A stretch of 64,000 nucleotides of DNA from Mesostigma viride (GCA_009746045.1 RPFO01000050.1:3732949-3796948); one strand, 5' to 3'; positions 33,719 to 46,640 are shown, counted from the stretch's first letter. Numbers and translations: made by a program. The notes: generated from the letters alone by a model not told the origin.

Positions 33719-36700
33719 ATGACGGGGAAAAAGAACGGACAAGTTGCTCTAAAGGATTTTGATGTATGTCACCCCCTTCTATGTTTTATTTAGTCACATA
33801 CCTCCTAGAGCAGTAAGTTACCATGGTTGACTACTGACCTTCAGTAAGTTGCAAGGCCGTTCAAGTGTGTTGCACAGCTGCTTATTTTCAATAATATCGT
33901 GCCCACGTCCTCAGTATTCGTCATATACACACCTTCACGTACGCCCCCTTGTCTTCCTACCAGAATGAGAGTTATTGTCGGAAGCTGGACCCTATTGTGA
34001 GCGAGCTGGAACGGACTTACGACGATGGCGCCGTCACAAGAAAGTCGATGGCGTTGTTGGTCCACCAACTGCTGCAGTTCATGGAGGACGTTTTGGGAAG
34101 GAATGTACGTCACCGGGTGATTGCGTTCCAGGCCATGGGATCACCACCTGATATGGCTGCCATGCTGGCTCCTGTGCTGGTTTCCATCATGCGGCCAATA
34201 TCAGCGTAGTAACGCCTCGGCATGGCAGTCGTGGCTTGCGCAAAGTTGGCAGTACCTCAGCTTGTCTTGGTAGCGTGACGTTTTTGTCGGTGCTGGGCAC
34301 GGCTGTCTAAATGTAGGTATCTCATCTGTTTAAGCGTCCGTGCTATGCAGCTTCAATGTTCAAAGACGCCTATTTCACCTATACCTCCCAATAAAGGGTC
34401 ATGTTTTTCCTTCACTCCTTTTTCCTTCTGTTTTTTCTCCTCCCTTGTCCCGCTTCCGTGCCCCTGTTTCCCCAGCCTGTTTCTTGGGGAAATAGTCACG
34501 GTCTGTCCTCTTATTCTGTCTTCCCTCCCCCCTTGCTTTTGTGATCTGTCTTTCCCTTTTGCGATGCCTTTTGTGCCCCGGCCTCCCCAGCCTGTTGCTC
34601 CCAAAGATAGACGTGGCCTGTAGGGTGTTCTTTTTATAATGTAAACTGTTATTTGCTCCCAAGGATAGCTGTGGTCTGTAGGCTTTTCTTTTTATAATGT
34701 AAACTGTTATTTGCTCCCAAAGATAGACGTGGCCTATAGGGTTTTCTTTTTATAGTGTAAACAGTTATTTGCTCCCAAAGATAGCGTGGTCTATAGGCTT
34801 TTCTTATTATAATGTTAACTGTTATTTAAAGTCTTATCGTCACATAAAAAGTTTTTTCTTCTTATCATGTAATCTCCCTCATTTTCTTGTTTTCATGATC
34901 TCTTTTTAAATATTTTTTTTCTTTTCTGCATTTTTTTTTTGTTGTTGGGGTGCCCCAGTCCCCCCAGCCGCGCCCCTTCCCCAAGATCCCAGTCCGCCTC
35001 TTCTACTCGTTCGCACTCAACGGCCCGCTGCACACCATCCTGGCCAAATGCCTCGACTACAAGAAGCACCAGGAGTGGCGCCGCTTCGACTTCCAGTCGC
35101 CGACGCGCAGGGACAGCCTGCTGCAGATGCTCCATGCCGTCTACGCCGAGCTCAAGGTGGGAGGTCTATTTTGAGATCTTTTCCCTTTTTTGGTTCACAA
35201 GCGTGACGGTTATTAAGCCCTTGTCTGCCGTCTAGGCAGAGCTCGAGGTGGGCGGTCTATAGTAATGCCTTTTCCCAAAGCAAGATTGTATATACTCGTT
35301 TCCCTACAAACGGCTTGCATGCATATGTGCTGTCTATGCAGAGCTCAAGGTGGGCAGTTTTTATTGAAGCCTTTGGCCCAAAGCTCAAAGTTAATCTTAC
35401 TCTTTTCCCCACCCGATAACACAAGCACAAGGCATGCTATGCATGTTTGCTGTCTCCGCAGAGCCCACGGTTGGCGGTCTATGTTTAGGCGTGTTTTCGA
35501 ACACAAGCAAGTCGGTCTAGATTTCCGCCATACATGTCACTTGCAACATGGAAGCCATACATAACACAACCACGGCACTTGTTATGCATGTATGCGTGCC
35601 GCCTACGCAGAACTCAACAAAGGCGGGCAGTCGTCTAGCGCTTGGGTGAGAATGATGCGGGGCAGTAGCTAAGCAGCCAAGAGTCGCAGGTGGTAGGCAC
35701 GTTGGACACGGTCATCGCTAGAGGAAGCCAGTGTCCAAGCCCCATAGTTTGTCGTGGAGACCGGGGCCGTCCTTGATAATGGAAGCACTTGTCAAAGACC
35801 GAGGACCTGGCAAAGTCGGAGCCCATTGCTGGCGCTTGTAGCACGCGTATGCTTGACACACGCCGTCATCCTTTTTAGTTCCGCTACTGCCATGCTCATC
35901 CCTTGCCTCGGTCGGCCTGGTATGGCGCTACACAGTCGCCCCACGGGCTCAGGCCAGGTGCTCCCATAGCCCTAGTGCGTGCCGCATCGCCCCGCTTACC
36001 CCAAGCGTGGCAATGCCGATCCAGCGTTTATTGCTGCAGTCTTTTTTCTTGCCTTTTCTCCATGCTGTTTGAGCCCCCGCCCTGTCGCACCTTCCTTCCC
36101 CGCCTCTTTCCCAGCTACTTGTCATGTGTTTTCATCGATCTTTATGTGCTGACATGGGGTCCTTGCAGCAGGAACCGTCACAGCTTAGTTGCCTGCCTGT
36201 GCCGAATGGCAGGGCTGACGGTTGGTTGTGTCGCCCCTGTTTTCCGATGCTTGCCTTGTCGCAGAGGAAAGGCTTCTTCAAGAGTCCCGTCGTGTTCCTG
36301 ACCGGGTTCCTCCCTGCCGCACAGCGGGCCTCCCTGCAGGTGGGCAACACAGCTTACCAGGTTGTGTACGCATAGTACTTAAAGGGGTCGGGTTCCATGT
36401 TTGTTGTAGTACCACTATTGTCGATGCAAAGCAACAAATAGTAAACTAAATGCTGCCGAGCGCCGGGTGGGGTCGGTAGTACAACTGTATTACTGTGTTG
36501 TTTGTTGCAGTGGTTGGGGAGATCCTTGACTATCGGATTACAATCATTATTGTAATCACGGGGGTTGTAATGATTATTGTGATGATTACCACATGGTTGC
36601 TACCTTTGGCAGAAGTCGTGACCCCTCCTTTGGTTTTTGACACCGTGCTAGTAGGCTAGAGATGGCTGTCTTGGCCTCCTACGTGCGACCGTGCCGTCAT

Positions 36701-39700
36701 GAACCGTCCTCATTAGGGCGGCAACGTGCTAAATATACGGGCTCGTCTCCCTCTTCCCATGTACCGGTTTATGTTGTTGGTCGTGGTTCGCTCGAGTGCG
36801 CTTGTCGCTCATGCAGATTTACTACTTGTACTGTCCCCCCCCCCCGCCCCCCTCTCCTCGGCACCTCCCCCTCCCCCTGCCCTCTCTCCTTTCTCAATTG
36901 TCTCTCCTCCCCTCTTCTCTCTCATTCCTCTCACTTCCTTCCCTCGTACCTCTTTGTCGCCCTGTGTGCCGCAACCTTCTCCTTTCCCCCCCACCCCCCC
37001 CCCCCCCGCCTCCCACCCACCCCAACCCCAATCATGCCCCTATGTTCAAAAACGCTGCAGGAGTCTCTCATGGCGTTGGGTGGCACAGTGGTGTCCTCCA
37101 TAGGTGAGGGAGTCTGCGATTGTGGACAATGCCTATTGCGTTGCATCGCTCCATTGCCTGGCATCTGGGTCAGGGTGTCTTGTCTCGCTCCAGGGTTGCT
37201 CCGCCTCCTCTCATTAGTATATCTCTGCAACTGGCTGGCCTCTCCCCGGGTCCCTAGACCCCAGCTGTACAGTGGTCTTCCTGCCCTCAGCTATTATTTA
37301 TTAGACCTGTGTAGCTCTCGTCCCTGTTTCCATGCGGCCATGTTTCTCTACCCCCCCCCCCCCTACGTTGCATGTTCCTTTCATAAAAAGTGGTTTTCAG
37401 TCGGTGTTATGATTAGCATTGCGGGGGTGCACCCCCTTTGCTGCCAGGCGCATGGGCTGGCCGGCTAATGAGGGACGTTTTGACAGCAAGTCAGAGACTC
37501 TTTTCCCATTATCACGACTTTTTGAGAGGACAGCTACAACATCTGCAACAGACAAAGCTACAGCAGCCACAACCGTTATAAAGGCGGCAATAAGCCAGTG
37601 ATTGGGTTTACTACACGTTTACAGTTTCCCCTCACCTGCTTACGACCAACGCATACACTTTGTTTCAGGTGAACTTTTGACTTGCATTTTATCCCTCGCG
37701 CTTGCCAAAACATTTCATCCCTCACGCTCGCCAAATGTCGTGTCGCCATCCCCCCCTTTTTTTTTTTCCACTTGGAAAAGCCCAGACACGGACTAGTAAC
37801 TCCCTTTCCTTCATATATCCGAACGTCTCATTGTTATCTCTCCTGCGCCCTGCAACAACCCAAATTTCGGCTGGCTATGTATCCCATATATGTCATCTTC
37901 ATCTTTCTATTGTCCGGCAACAACCCAGACGAGACGGGGATCAGCCACATCATCTACCCGGACACGACAAGCATGGCGGGCGACCCCGACCGCGAGTACC
38001 TGCGCACGCTCGAGGTCAAGGGGGGCTCCGCGCGCGTCCACTGGTGGTACCTGCCCGACTCGTACGATGAGTGGGTGCCCCGCGACACGGTTGACGGCGA
38101 CCCCGAGGAGGACGAGGGCCACGAGGGTCCCTGGCGTGTCCACGCGCGATGGGTGCGCGACTCGCTCCTCTACAATGAGTGGATGAACGAGTGGGACTAT
38201 GAGCTCGATGACGAGTCGCTCGAGCGCTACGGCGTCGGGAGCGAGGGGGCCGCTGGGGCCGTCAGGGGCGGCGGGGCGTCCTCGGGGGGGACAGGTGGCA
38301 GGTCGGGAGGGGAGGACACGGAGGGTGGCCGGAGGGACCGGAAGAGCAAGCGGAAGAGGGAGGACGGGTCACCCGTGGGCCGCCCGGCCCACGGTGTCAA
38401 GGGGGCGGATGAGGTGGATGGCGACGAGGGGGCCCGGGGGGTGGGGTCAGGTGGGGTCAAGAGCATGGGCGACGACGGCGGTGGGCGGGACAGGCCGTCG
38501 AGTGGTCGGAGGGGCGGGGACGGCCCGCCGACGCCCGAGGTGGAGTCGGTGGACGCGGTCGGGGAGACCCTGGCAGGGTGCGGCGGCGTGGCGGTCACGC
38601 GGCGCAAGGTGGCGGGGGCAGCCTCGTCTCCCCTCGTGGGGGCCCCCGGCATGGGCACTGCAGCGGCGGCCGCTGCTGCCACTGGCTCTGGGGGTGACGC
38701 GGGCGCTGGTTCGGTCAATCTGGGCCATCGGCCGGTCCTGGAGAACATCTCGCAGTCGAAGGGGGATGGCGGGGTGTCGACTCGCGGGGGTGGCAAGGAG
38801 GGGGCAGTGGACGTGGTCATGGCAGAGGCGGGTCATGCTGGTGTACGTGGCGGCGGGGTCGTTGGTACTTCTGGCGACACGGACGACGGGGCCAACAAGG
38901 AGGAAGCTGACAAGGAGAAGGAGAAGGAGAAGGAGAAGGAGAAGGAGAAGGATAAGGAGAAGGACAAGGAGAAGGAGAAGGAGAAGGAGAAGGAGAAGGA
39001 GAAGGAGAAGGAGAAGGAGAAGGAGAAGGAGAAGGAGAAGGAGAAGGAGAAGGAGAAGGAGAAGGAGAAGGCGGAGGAGGAGGCGGAGAGGAGGGAAATG
39101 GAGCTGTACCGTGTGCCAGCACACAGTGCCTGGTTCCGCTGGGATTCGATTCACGAGATCGAACGGCGCGCGCTGCCCGAGTACTTCAACGGCCGGTCGG
39201 CCGCCAAGACGCCCAAGACGTACCGCGAGTACCGCAACTTCATCATCAACAAGCACCGGGCCAACCCGGGGGTGCCCCTCACGTTCACCGAGTGCCGCCG
39301 CCAGCTCGTCGGGGACGTCAACAGCATCCAGCGCGTGTTCGCGTTCCTCGAGCGCTGGGGGCTGATCAACTACACCACGTCGACGACACCGCTTTCGTCC
39401 ACACTCGGCACGAACGCGCTGCATCAGCCCGCGGTGGCCCCCTTGTACCCGACCCCGCACCCCGACCCGCATCCCCCAGGGTCCCGCGTGCTCCCCCAGG
39501 CGGTCCCCCCCCTGTCCAACCTGTACAACTTCAAGCCCCCGAATCCGGCCAGCCTGCGCGGAGCGGCCGCGGGAGGGCACACCCCTGCGGCAGGGTACGG
39601 ACCCGGTGTCGCCGGGGCGGCCCCTTCGTTGGTATCTCGGAGGAATGTCCTGGGGGGGGGCAGCAAGGGCGGGTTGTTGGCCGGCCAGGCGCTGGATCGC

Positions 39701-41164
39701 GAGGACGTGGAGGTCGCCTTTCACTGCAACGCGTGCGGCGCCGATTGCTCCAAGGCACGGTACCACTGCCAGAGCGAGGCGGACTTCGACCTCTGCCCGG
39801 GATGCTTCCGCGACGGTAAGTTCCCACGCACGATGGCGTCCGGAGACTTCCTCCGACTGGATGTCTCGTCGGCCGCGGCAGGGGGGAGCGGTGGCGGTGG
39901 GGACGGCGGCGGTGGCGGGAGTGGCGGCGGTGACGGCGGCGAGTGGAGTGACCAGGAGACGTTGCTTCTGCTGGAGGCGCTAGAGTTATACGGGGAGAAC
40001 TGGGCGGAGGTCGCGGATCACGTGGCCACCAAGTCCAAGGCCCAGTGCATCATGCACTTCCTCCAGCTGCCGATTGACGACCCCTTTTTGGAGGAGCTGG
40101 GGAGGGAGACCGGTGCCGGGGCCCACGGGGCGATTCTGCCGCCGCCACCGGCGGGAGCGGGGCATGAGTCTGTGCCAGATGGCGCCGCGTGGATGGAGCT
40201 CCCGGAGGATGCGCTCCCATTCGCCGACACTAGCAACCCAGTCATGGCGCAGGTGGCGTTCTTGGCCGCGCTCGTGGGGCCGAAAGTCGCGGCCGCTGCC
40301 GCTCAAGCGGCGCTAGCGGAACTGTGCCGCGACGAGCCTGGGCTGGCCCCACCCCCGACACCCCTCCAGGTGGGGGGTAAGGCCAAGGGGGCCGCGGTGG
40401 GCGGGGCGACAGGGGTTGGGGGTAGCCCGTTGCAGTCTCCGATCAAGCCGGTTCATCTCCCGCACTCACAGGCGCACTCCCAGCCCCCGTCAGCCCCGGC
40501 GCCGCAGTCAGCCCAGCCGCCGCCGGCGGCCGGTTCTGCCTCAGCTTCTGCCCCTGCCGCTGGTGCAGCCACGGGCACTGCGGTGGAGGGAGCGGGCAAG
40601 GAGGTCGCAGTGGCAGCCGCCAGTGGCAAGGGTGTTGACGGTGCCGTGCCAGCCGTGACGGCTGGGGCGGCTGGGGCGGTCGAGAAAGCGGGCGCAGGGA
40701 CGGCAGCGCCCAAGGACGGGGTGGACGACAATGGAGCTGCCGCGGAAGGGGCATCCAAGGACGCGGCCGGTGAGAAAAGGGATGCCGCGGGGGTGGCGGG
40801 GGATAACAAGTCGGAGGCCCCAGCCGAGCCGCCCGCATTGTCAGCACCTGGGGGTGCCGGAGAGGGTGGCAAGGAGGCCGGCAAGGTTGCGGAGGGCAGC
40901 AGCGCGGGGACAGGCCCTGTGGGTGCTGCGGCGGGGGGATCCGGTGGTGAGGTCGTGGCGGATATGGAGGGGAAGGAGAGACCTGTGGAAGAGGGCGGGG
41001 GGGCGCAGGGTGGGGTGCCTGATGGACCGACCGCAATGGAGGTGGAGGGAGCAGAGGGCAAGGACGGGGCAACGGTGGCAGAGAAGGACGCGGGCGTGAG
41101 GCAGGGCGACGCGGTTGGCAAGGGGGGGGTCGAGAGGGAAGATGGTGCAGGGGCCTCGGAAGCG

Positions 41165-41195
<31 letters not shown>

Positions 41196-44100
41196 CAGCA
41201 GTGGGGGAGGTTGGCTCTGGTCCAGTGGTCGGCGGGGAGGATGTGGGTAAGGATGCTTCGGGTAAGTTGGTTTCTGGCAAGGATTCTTCTGGCAAGGAAG
41301 CGGGTGGCACGGCAGGTGTGCCAGCGGGTGCGGCAGGGGGGGCGGATGCCAGCGGAGGAGCCGCAGAGAGTCGGCAGGCGGGTGCCGTGGCGGTCAAGTT
41401 GGAAGATGGCGGGGTGATGGGTGCTAGCGACAAGGCGGGCGGTGAGGGCGGTGCGATGACCGCTGCAGGAGCGGATGTGCCGGGGATCGACAAGGGGCCC
41501 GTAACGGAAGGGTTGGCGGGGAAGGTTGCCACGGTGGGTGAGGCGGCGGAGACCGCGGGAGTCAAAGTGGATTCGGCGACGCCGATGGAAGAGGATGCGC
41601 CAGCTGGCGACGTGGCGGCTGCGGGCGAGGGGCCGAAGGGCGACGGTGGCGCTGGTGCTAAAGCAGGGGGGGCGGATGCCAGTGGTGGCGCCGGTGCGGG
41701 CGCAAGCAGTGCAACGACGGCGCCTGACAAGAACGATGGGGTGGATGCCGACAAGAAGGCGGCGGATGCCGACAAAAAGGCGGCGGATGCCGACAAGGGC
41801 ATGGTGGCGGATGGCAGCAAGAAGGATGGGGCCACGGATGATGGGGATGGGGACAGTCTGGCGGTCGTGAATGGGCGCGTGACGGCGGGGGCAAGCGCCC
41901 ACAGCCACCGCATACCCATGGCCATGCGCGTCAAGGCGGCCGCGGCGACGGCGCTCTCGGCAGCGGCGGTGAAGGCCAAGGTATGGCGCGCTGCGAGGGC
42001 ATGTAGGTGTCGTTACTGTCAGGCAGGGCGAGCGGCGAGGGCATATGGGTGTCATTAATATGGCCATTTTACTATTACAAGTGGCAAACTGCTAGTATAT
42101 ATTTTAGTATTACTATCGCCATTTTACTAGGCAAGCGGAATCCAGGCACTTGGAGGTTGCCAAGTGGTAGTAGGGCAAGCGGAAAGGGGTCCCGGTGTTT
42201 TTGCTTTCTGTGTTGGTGCTTGGCCAGTTTAGGGGACATGGGTGGTGCATGGCTGCTGTAATATATGGTGGGTTGGTTTTGGTTGGTTTGGTTTGGGGTG
42301 GTTTGGGGTGGTTTGGGGTGGGGTGGGGTAGGGTGGGGTGGGGTGGGGTGGGATCGAATCAGGGCATGGTTGATGGCGATGGAGCGTATTGTCAGATTTG
42401 GTTGGCTCCTGGCATGCCTAGTCGGGATTGGCCCACACTTGGGTTGAAAAGGCAGCATGCCAATGACAGAGTAGTGTGTCAGTGTCCTCCCAACTGAGAA
42501 GAATCACTGATGTTAACAGTTGCAGATGTTAACAGTATGTTTACAGCACATAAGATTTGCCAAGGAGAAGTGGGGGCTCGATTTAGCCATCAGCTTATTC
42601 TGGAATGCCCAAACGGGATTAATTCATGCAGCTTGCTGTATGTGTGCAGTATTCAAGGTTTTTCTCCACCAACTTTTGCCTCTTGCCAAGGCAGGCAACA
42701 TTTCTAAATCTCTATGTAAGTCAATTGGATAATGTGCGTCATTTTCTGAATATCTCTTTTTGATTCCATTGATTTAGATGCATCATTTTTAAACATTATT
42801 TTAGCAATGGAATCAGATGTGATTGGTACTTCCTGAATAGTGCTCTTGCCGCCGGCCCATGTATCCTGTGAAACGTCTGGTCCTTGTGCCTAGTAAGGCA
42901 ATAGGCTTCCTCTAACAAGGGCCTATCTCCGGAAATGTGCCTGTCTTCTTTGGCCGTTCATGCCCCTCGTGCTAACCCTTTATGTTGTCCGCACTGAACC
43001 GTGATGCGTGCCCCCCCCCCACACACACACTTTCACCGATCCTGGGTCCCTGGCAGCTGCTCGCGGACTACGAGGAGCGCGAGATCCAGCGGCTTGTCAT
43101 CCTGGTGGTGGAGCAGCAGGTGGGTTTAGGCTCCCCTTATGCTTACGTTACCGGATTGCCGTAGTCGGTTGATGAGGGCCATGGCTGGTGCATGAGGTGT
43201 AGGATGAGGGAAGGCGGTGGGGAAAGCAACAGGGGGGGGGGGTATTGAGTAGTGAGCTTGCTTGCCGAGGGGTAATCCTCTTAGGGGTGGGCAAGAAGGA
43301 AAACCAGCCGGTGGGGACGATGACAGTAGCGTGGAAGATGGCAAGGGATGGGGGCAAAGGAATGGGAAGTGGCAGGGAGGGTGTTTGCACAGGGAGGAGA
43401 GAAATGGTTTTGGTTTTGTAATGAGACAACGGGGTGTGTTTTCAGGAATGCCCATGGGTGCGTAGAAGAGAAAAGAGTTGGACACAGGGAGAACTTGAAA
43501 AGATGGGGGGCTTTGGGAGATGGTGGGGGGGGCGCAGAGAGCATGCCGCCCCACTCATCAGTGTCCATGCCCAACCTTGCCATGGAGGTTGGTGCTCGCT
43601 ATGTTCATCCCCTTTTGTTCGTCTTACGCATGTCGATGTGCATGTCGTCATTCCGATGTCGTCATGGGGACCCGCTGAGCTTGCTATACTGACTACTAAC
43701 TAATAGGCTGTTATATACATACTGCCATAGTAGTATATGATTTACAGAAGGCCATGGTAGGCTTTGTGAAGTTAGGCTCATTGTGAAGTCAGCGCCAGCG
43801 TACATGGGTGCGGCGATCGCGTACTAAGGACGTGATTTTGAGTGCAACAGAATGTTACTCGTCCAAAGGACAGAACCTTCCGTATTGTGCTGCTTGCGTC
43901 CTTCCACGGCAGCTAGCATCGTTGGATGGCACCTCTTGCTATGTGACCTCCACACCAGTGCCTCTCTGTTGCCCATGTGGCACTCCCCTGAGCTTCCGAG
44001 CTCAGGGGAATGCCGGAGGCTTGGTGGGCCTCCCTGGGATGGTGTGTTCCCCCTTGCTGGTTGGTTCAGTGCTTTCTGTGATAATGATGGTGCTGTTTGT

Positions 44101-45876
44101 GACAGTGTTTCGTTCCCGTTTGTTGTCGGCCGATTCGGTTGTGCTCCTGTGTGCGGTTGCCCCCTGTTGGGGGCGGGATAGAAAATAGTAATGGAGTATT
44201 GTGGATGGGGTGGGGGTCTGGGGGTCTCTATAGTATGGTATTATGAGTGTGTGTGGGGGGGGGGGGGGAAGGGGTCCAGTGCTGGTGTGCCTTCTTTCCA
44301 TCCCATGTGGCTTGCATGTGGCTTTCCTCACGGTTGGTGTACAGCGTCCTGTGTGTGGCTGTGCTCGGCGCTGATGTTAATCTTCTTCTTCAATGCCCAT
44401 GTACGACCCTCCTGTGTGCTCCTGCGTGCTCGCTTGTGTGGCGGTCTGATGTGCCTGTGCGCGGATACCCCCTTCACTGCTGGGCTTTCCCGGCTATCCC
44501 CACCCGCTGTCGTGCTTTATTTGTCGTGCTTTGCTTTTTTCTTTGGTGCTCGCCAACGCCAGCTAAAAAAGCTGGACGCCAAGCTGCAGCGCTTTGAGGA
44601 GCTGGAGAAGCTGCTGGATATCGAGAAGAACCAGGTGAGGGGGGAAGGGCGAGGCAGTTCATAATTGGGGGGTGGGGGGTTGCATATAGTTTTAGAGTGT
44701 GCTCTTTTTGTATGGTGTATTGGCGAGCTGCTAATGATAAAAAATTGGTGACGCTGGGGGGACGGGGTGGGTGGGTGGGTTCATTTTTTATGCGAATGTG
44801 TTGTCATGACATTCTTTTTCTGAGGAGTGTGAGAAGCTGCTCAGGGTGGAAAAACCAAGCGGGGGCAGAAGGATTAATCTAGAGAATATTATGTGAGGCA
44901 CTCGTCGCCTGCTATGGTGAGTGCGACGGTTTTAGACCGCGGTTGATGCCATGGCTTGACCTCTGTTGCGATCTCTGGTCTGCCAGGTATGTCAGATCTA
45001 AGAGCCGATTTGCATATGTGTTGGTGAGCGTGTGTGAGCATATTATTGGTTACTTTTCGATTTTTCCTGACGGCTTTCCCTAGCGATCTGTCACAGGGCC
45101 CACGCCTCTTGTCCGGGACCTCCCATGGTGACTTCTCTTCAACTAAGTAACACGTCCATGTAATTGACACATGCCCCTTCTTTGTCTATGTTCCATTCTC
45201 GCCCCCGCCCCCCCCCCACACACATACACACATCCTGGCACGCGTCCCCGTCCCACGTGTCGGTGCCAACCCTGCTTTCCCCTCTGTCTGTGCTAACCCC
45301 CCTGTCCGCGGCAATCCCCCCCCCCTGCAGGTGGAGGCCGAGCGCCGCCAGCTCGTGGCAGACCGCCTGGCGCTCGCCGTGTCCAACCTCAAGGCAGAGA
45401 GCGCGCCGCCTGACTCGCCACCCCTCCTTCCCCAGCAACCCGTGACCGACCACACCGTGCCCAAGCCGGCCACCACGGGGGCCCAGCCAGGGGCCGCCGC
45501 GGTCGGCAGCAATCCATTTGCTTCGCCCATCATGGGAGGCGGGGGTGCCGGCGCACAGCACATGGGGCTACCCGGCACATCTGCTGCGGCGGCTGCTGTG
45601 GCGGCGCTCGTGGGTGGCCGGGGGGGGTATGGGACGGCTGCCACCCCCGCAGCAGCGGAGCCTGCGGCGGGAGTGGCCGTGCCGACATCGGCGTACATTC
45701 TCAACCCTCAGGCGATGGTTCATCAGGCGCCGCAGCCTGGCGGGGCGCTCACGGCGGGGCACGTGCTCGCACCTGGGTTGATGGCGGCTGGTGGGGCGGT
45801 CCCGGCAGCGGGTGGCGCTGCGCCGTACACACATGCTCCCGCCCCTGGCTCTGGCTTGCCTCCATCGGGGTCATGA
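33719..45876 (+). CDS. SWI3: SWI3/SMARCC-family SWI/SNF chromatin-remodelling subunit (9 exons, ~1,744 aa)
   Basis: Core scaffold subunit of SWI/SNF-type remodellers in the nucleus. Exons: 33719-33763, 33964-34104, 34959-35156, 36265-36339, 37061-37103, 37929-41980, 43057-43119, 44563-44634, 45331-45876; all junctions keep phase and the sum is 1,745 codons. Order of parts: an N-terminal SMARCC-type module (KSMALLVHQLLQFMEDV; WRRFDFQSPTRRDSLL; FFKSPVVFLTGFLPAAQRA; ISHIIYPD), a chromo-like WWYLPDSYDEWVP and NEWMNEWDYEL (~190-255), a KE repeat helix (~493-548), SWIRM (~556-650, RRALPEYFNGRSAAKTPKTY), a ZZ zinc finger (~765-800, CNACGADC and CPGC), SANT (~838-885, EWSDQETLLLLEALELYGEN), a ~540-residue Ala/Gly/Lys low-complexity tail, and the C-terminal coiled coil across exons 7-9 (ERRQLVADRLALAV). 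The acceptor of exon 3 could be 9 bp later. Confidence 0.93.
34597..34828 (+). repeat. 58-bp x 4 minisatellite in SWI3 intron 2
   Basis: Units start at 34597, 34655, 34713 and 34771 with GCTCCCAAAGATAG and contain TATAATGTAAACTGTTATTT. They lie in the 854-bp intron between exons 2 and 3. Confidence 0.95.
35141..35635 (+). repeat. Duplicated exon-3 3' ends with splice donors in SWI3 intron 3
   Basis: The exon end TACGCCGAGCTCAAG|GTGGGAG (donor 35157) recurs as TAGGCAGAGCTCGAGGTGGG (~35233), TATGCAGAGCTCAAGGTGGG (~35335), a diverged GCAGAGCCCACGGTTGG (~35457) and GCAGAACTCAACAAAGG (~35608). The first two copies keep an intact donor, and all carry an upstream YGCAG that could act as an acceptor. 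Confidence 0.85.
38908..39070 (+). repeat. (GAGAAG)n coding microsatellite in SWI3
   Basis: The hexamer AAGGAG repeats almost without interruption and encodes alternating Lys-Glu with a few Asp. Such KE stretches tend to form single alpha-helices. It separates the N-terminal module from SWIRM. Confidence 0.95.
42260..42352 (+). repeat. G/T-rich low-complexity tract in SWI3 intron 6
   Basis: Repeats of GGTTTGGGGTGG and GGGGTGGGGT, with quadruplex potential on the + (transcribed-sense) strand. The intron is 41981-43056; apart from this tract and a short duplication of the exon end (about 42030-42055) nothing else is seen. Confidence 0.8.
43120..44562 (+). other. SWI3 intron 7
   Basis: A 1,443-bp intron between two short coiled-coil exons. 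It contains a perfect small hairpin, TCCCCTGAGCT / AGCTCAGGGGA (about 43984-44010), and a G-run near 44256-44270. Short ORFs inside have no recognisable content. Confidence 0.7.
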
Positions 45877-46084
45877 GCGTGGCAGAGTGTGATTGTGGCT
45901 CCTGGACACATCTCTGTCAAGTGGGGTGAACAGTGTCTGTATTTCGTTGTTTATCATTACTAGGACATGTGAGGTGAGCAGCACAGGAGTCACTGTTAGC
46001 AGGAGGAGGTGGTTGCTACGGAATGAATAGGAGTTTCCAAGCACTGGGAATTCTTGATGGTATTCTGACTAAATCATACTGTGG

Positions 46085-46090
46085 AATAAA
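46085..46090 (+). terminator. Possible polyadenylation signal AATAAA of SWI3
   Basis: AATAAA lies 209 bp after the SWI3 stop codon in AT-richer sequence. Whether this organism uses the canonical hexamer is unknown. Confidence 0.4.
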
Positions 46091-46384
46091 TGCTGTCAAT
46101 ATGGACCCTTCTTTGCTGCATGGGGTAATGCCATGTAAACAAATCTACGTTGGGGTTGATTGACATGGTATTGAGGTGCATGGGCTTGGCGATGATCTTT
46201 GATACGCAGTCTTGCACTAACTTTGGGCCCGCCTAATGATTGAGCAATTTGCGTGCATGTATATCAAGGAGACAACCAGCGTGCATGTATATATATCTTT
46301 TTTACTCTCCACGGACGGTGCGGATATATTGACATCAGTTGATGTGGCAGACCAGCTAGTAGCAAATGCATGACTAATTGAAAA

Positions 46385-46640
46385 TTCTATGCATCTGCAA
46401 GAGGTGGAAGACGATTGTCCAGGCTCGATCACACGCCGGCCCCTGTGGGCAAGCCCCCTTCCCCAGAAGGATCGAAGGGGCGCTTTGCTGAGTAGAGTAG
46501 TTAGGGTTTTCTAGACTAGCTTAGAGTTAGCTTAGTTCGGTTTCGCGGCTTCGCCCACCTCCATATCCATCCAGCAAGGGAATTTACATGCTACGTGATC
46601 TCCGGCCCAACGAAGTCATGTTAAATTTTTTAATGCATCT
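46385..46640 (+). mobile_element. LINE family A, short 3' fragment
   Basis: Starts with the RT tail RWKTIVQARSHAGPCGQA-like coding remnant (AGGTGGAAGACGATTGTCC). It continues through GCGGCTTCGCCCACC and ends with ATCTCCGGCCCAACGAAG and a T-rich tail. It aligns by eye with 26820-27030 and 56742-56880. Confidence 0.75.

Noticed and set aside
38447-39766. - strand 439-aa ORF with a poly-Leu run
   Set aside because: It is the complement of the SWI3 Lys-Glu repeat and SWIRM coding region.
40453-42067. Large - strand ORFs (508 and 408 aa) opposite the SWI3 tail
   Set aside because: Shadows of GC-rich Ala/Gly codons; the + strand frame has the domains and phase-matched introns.
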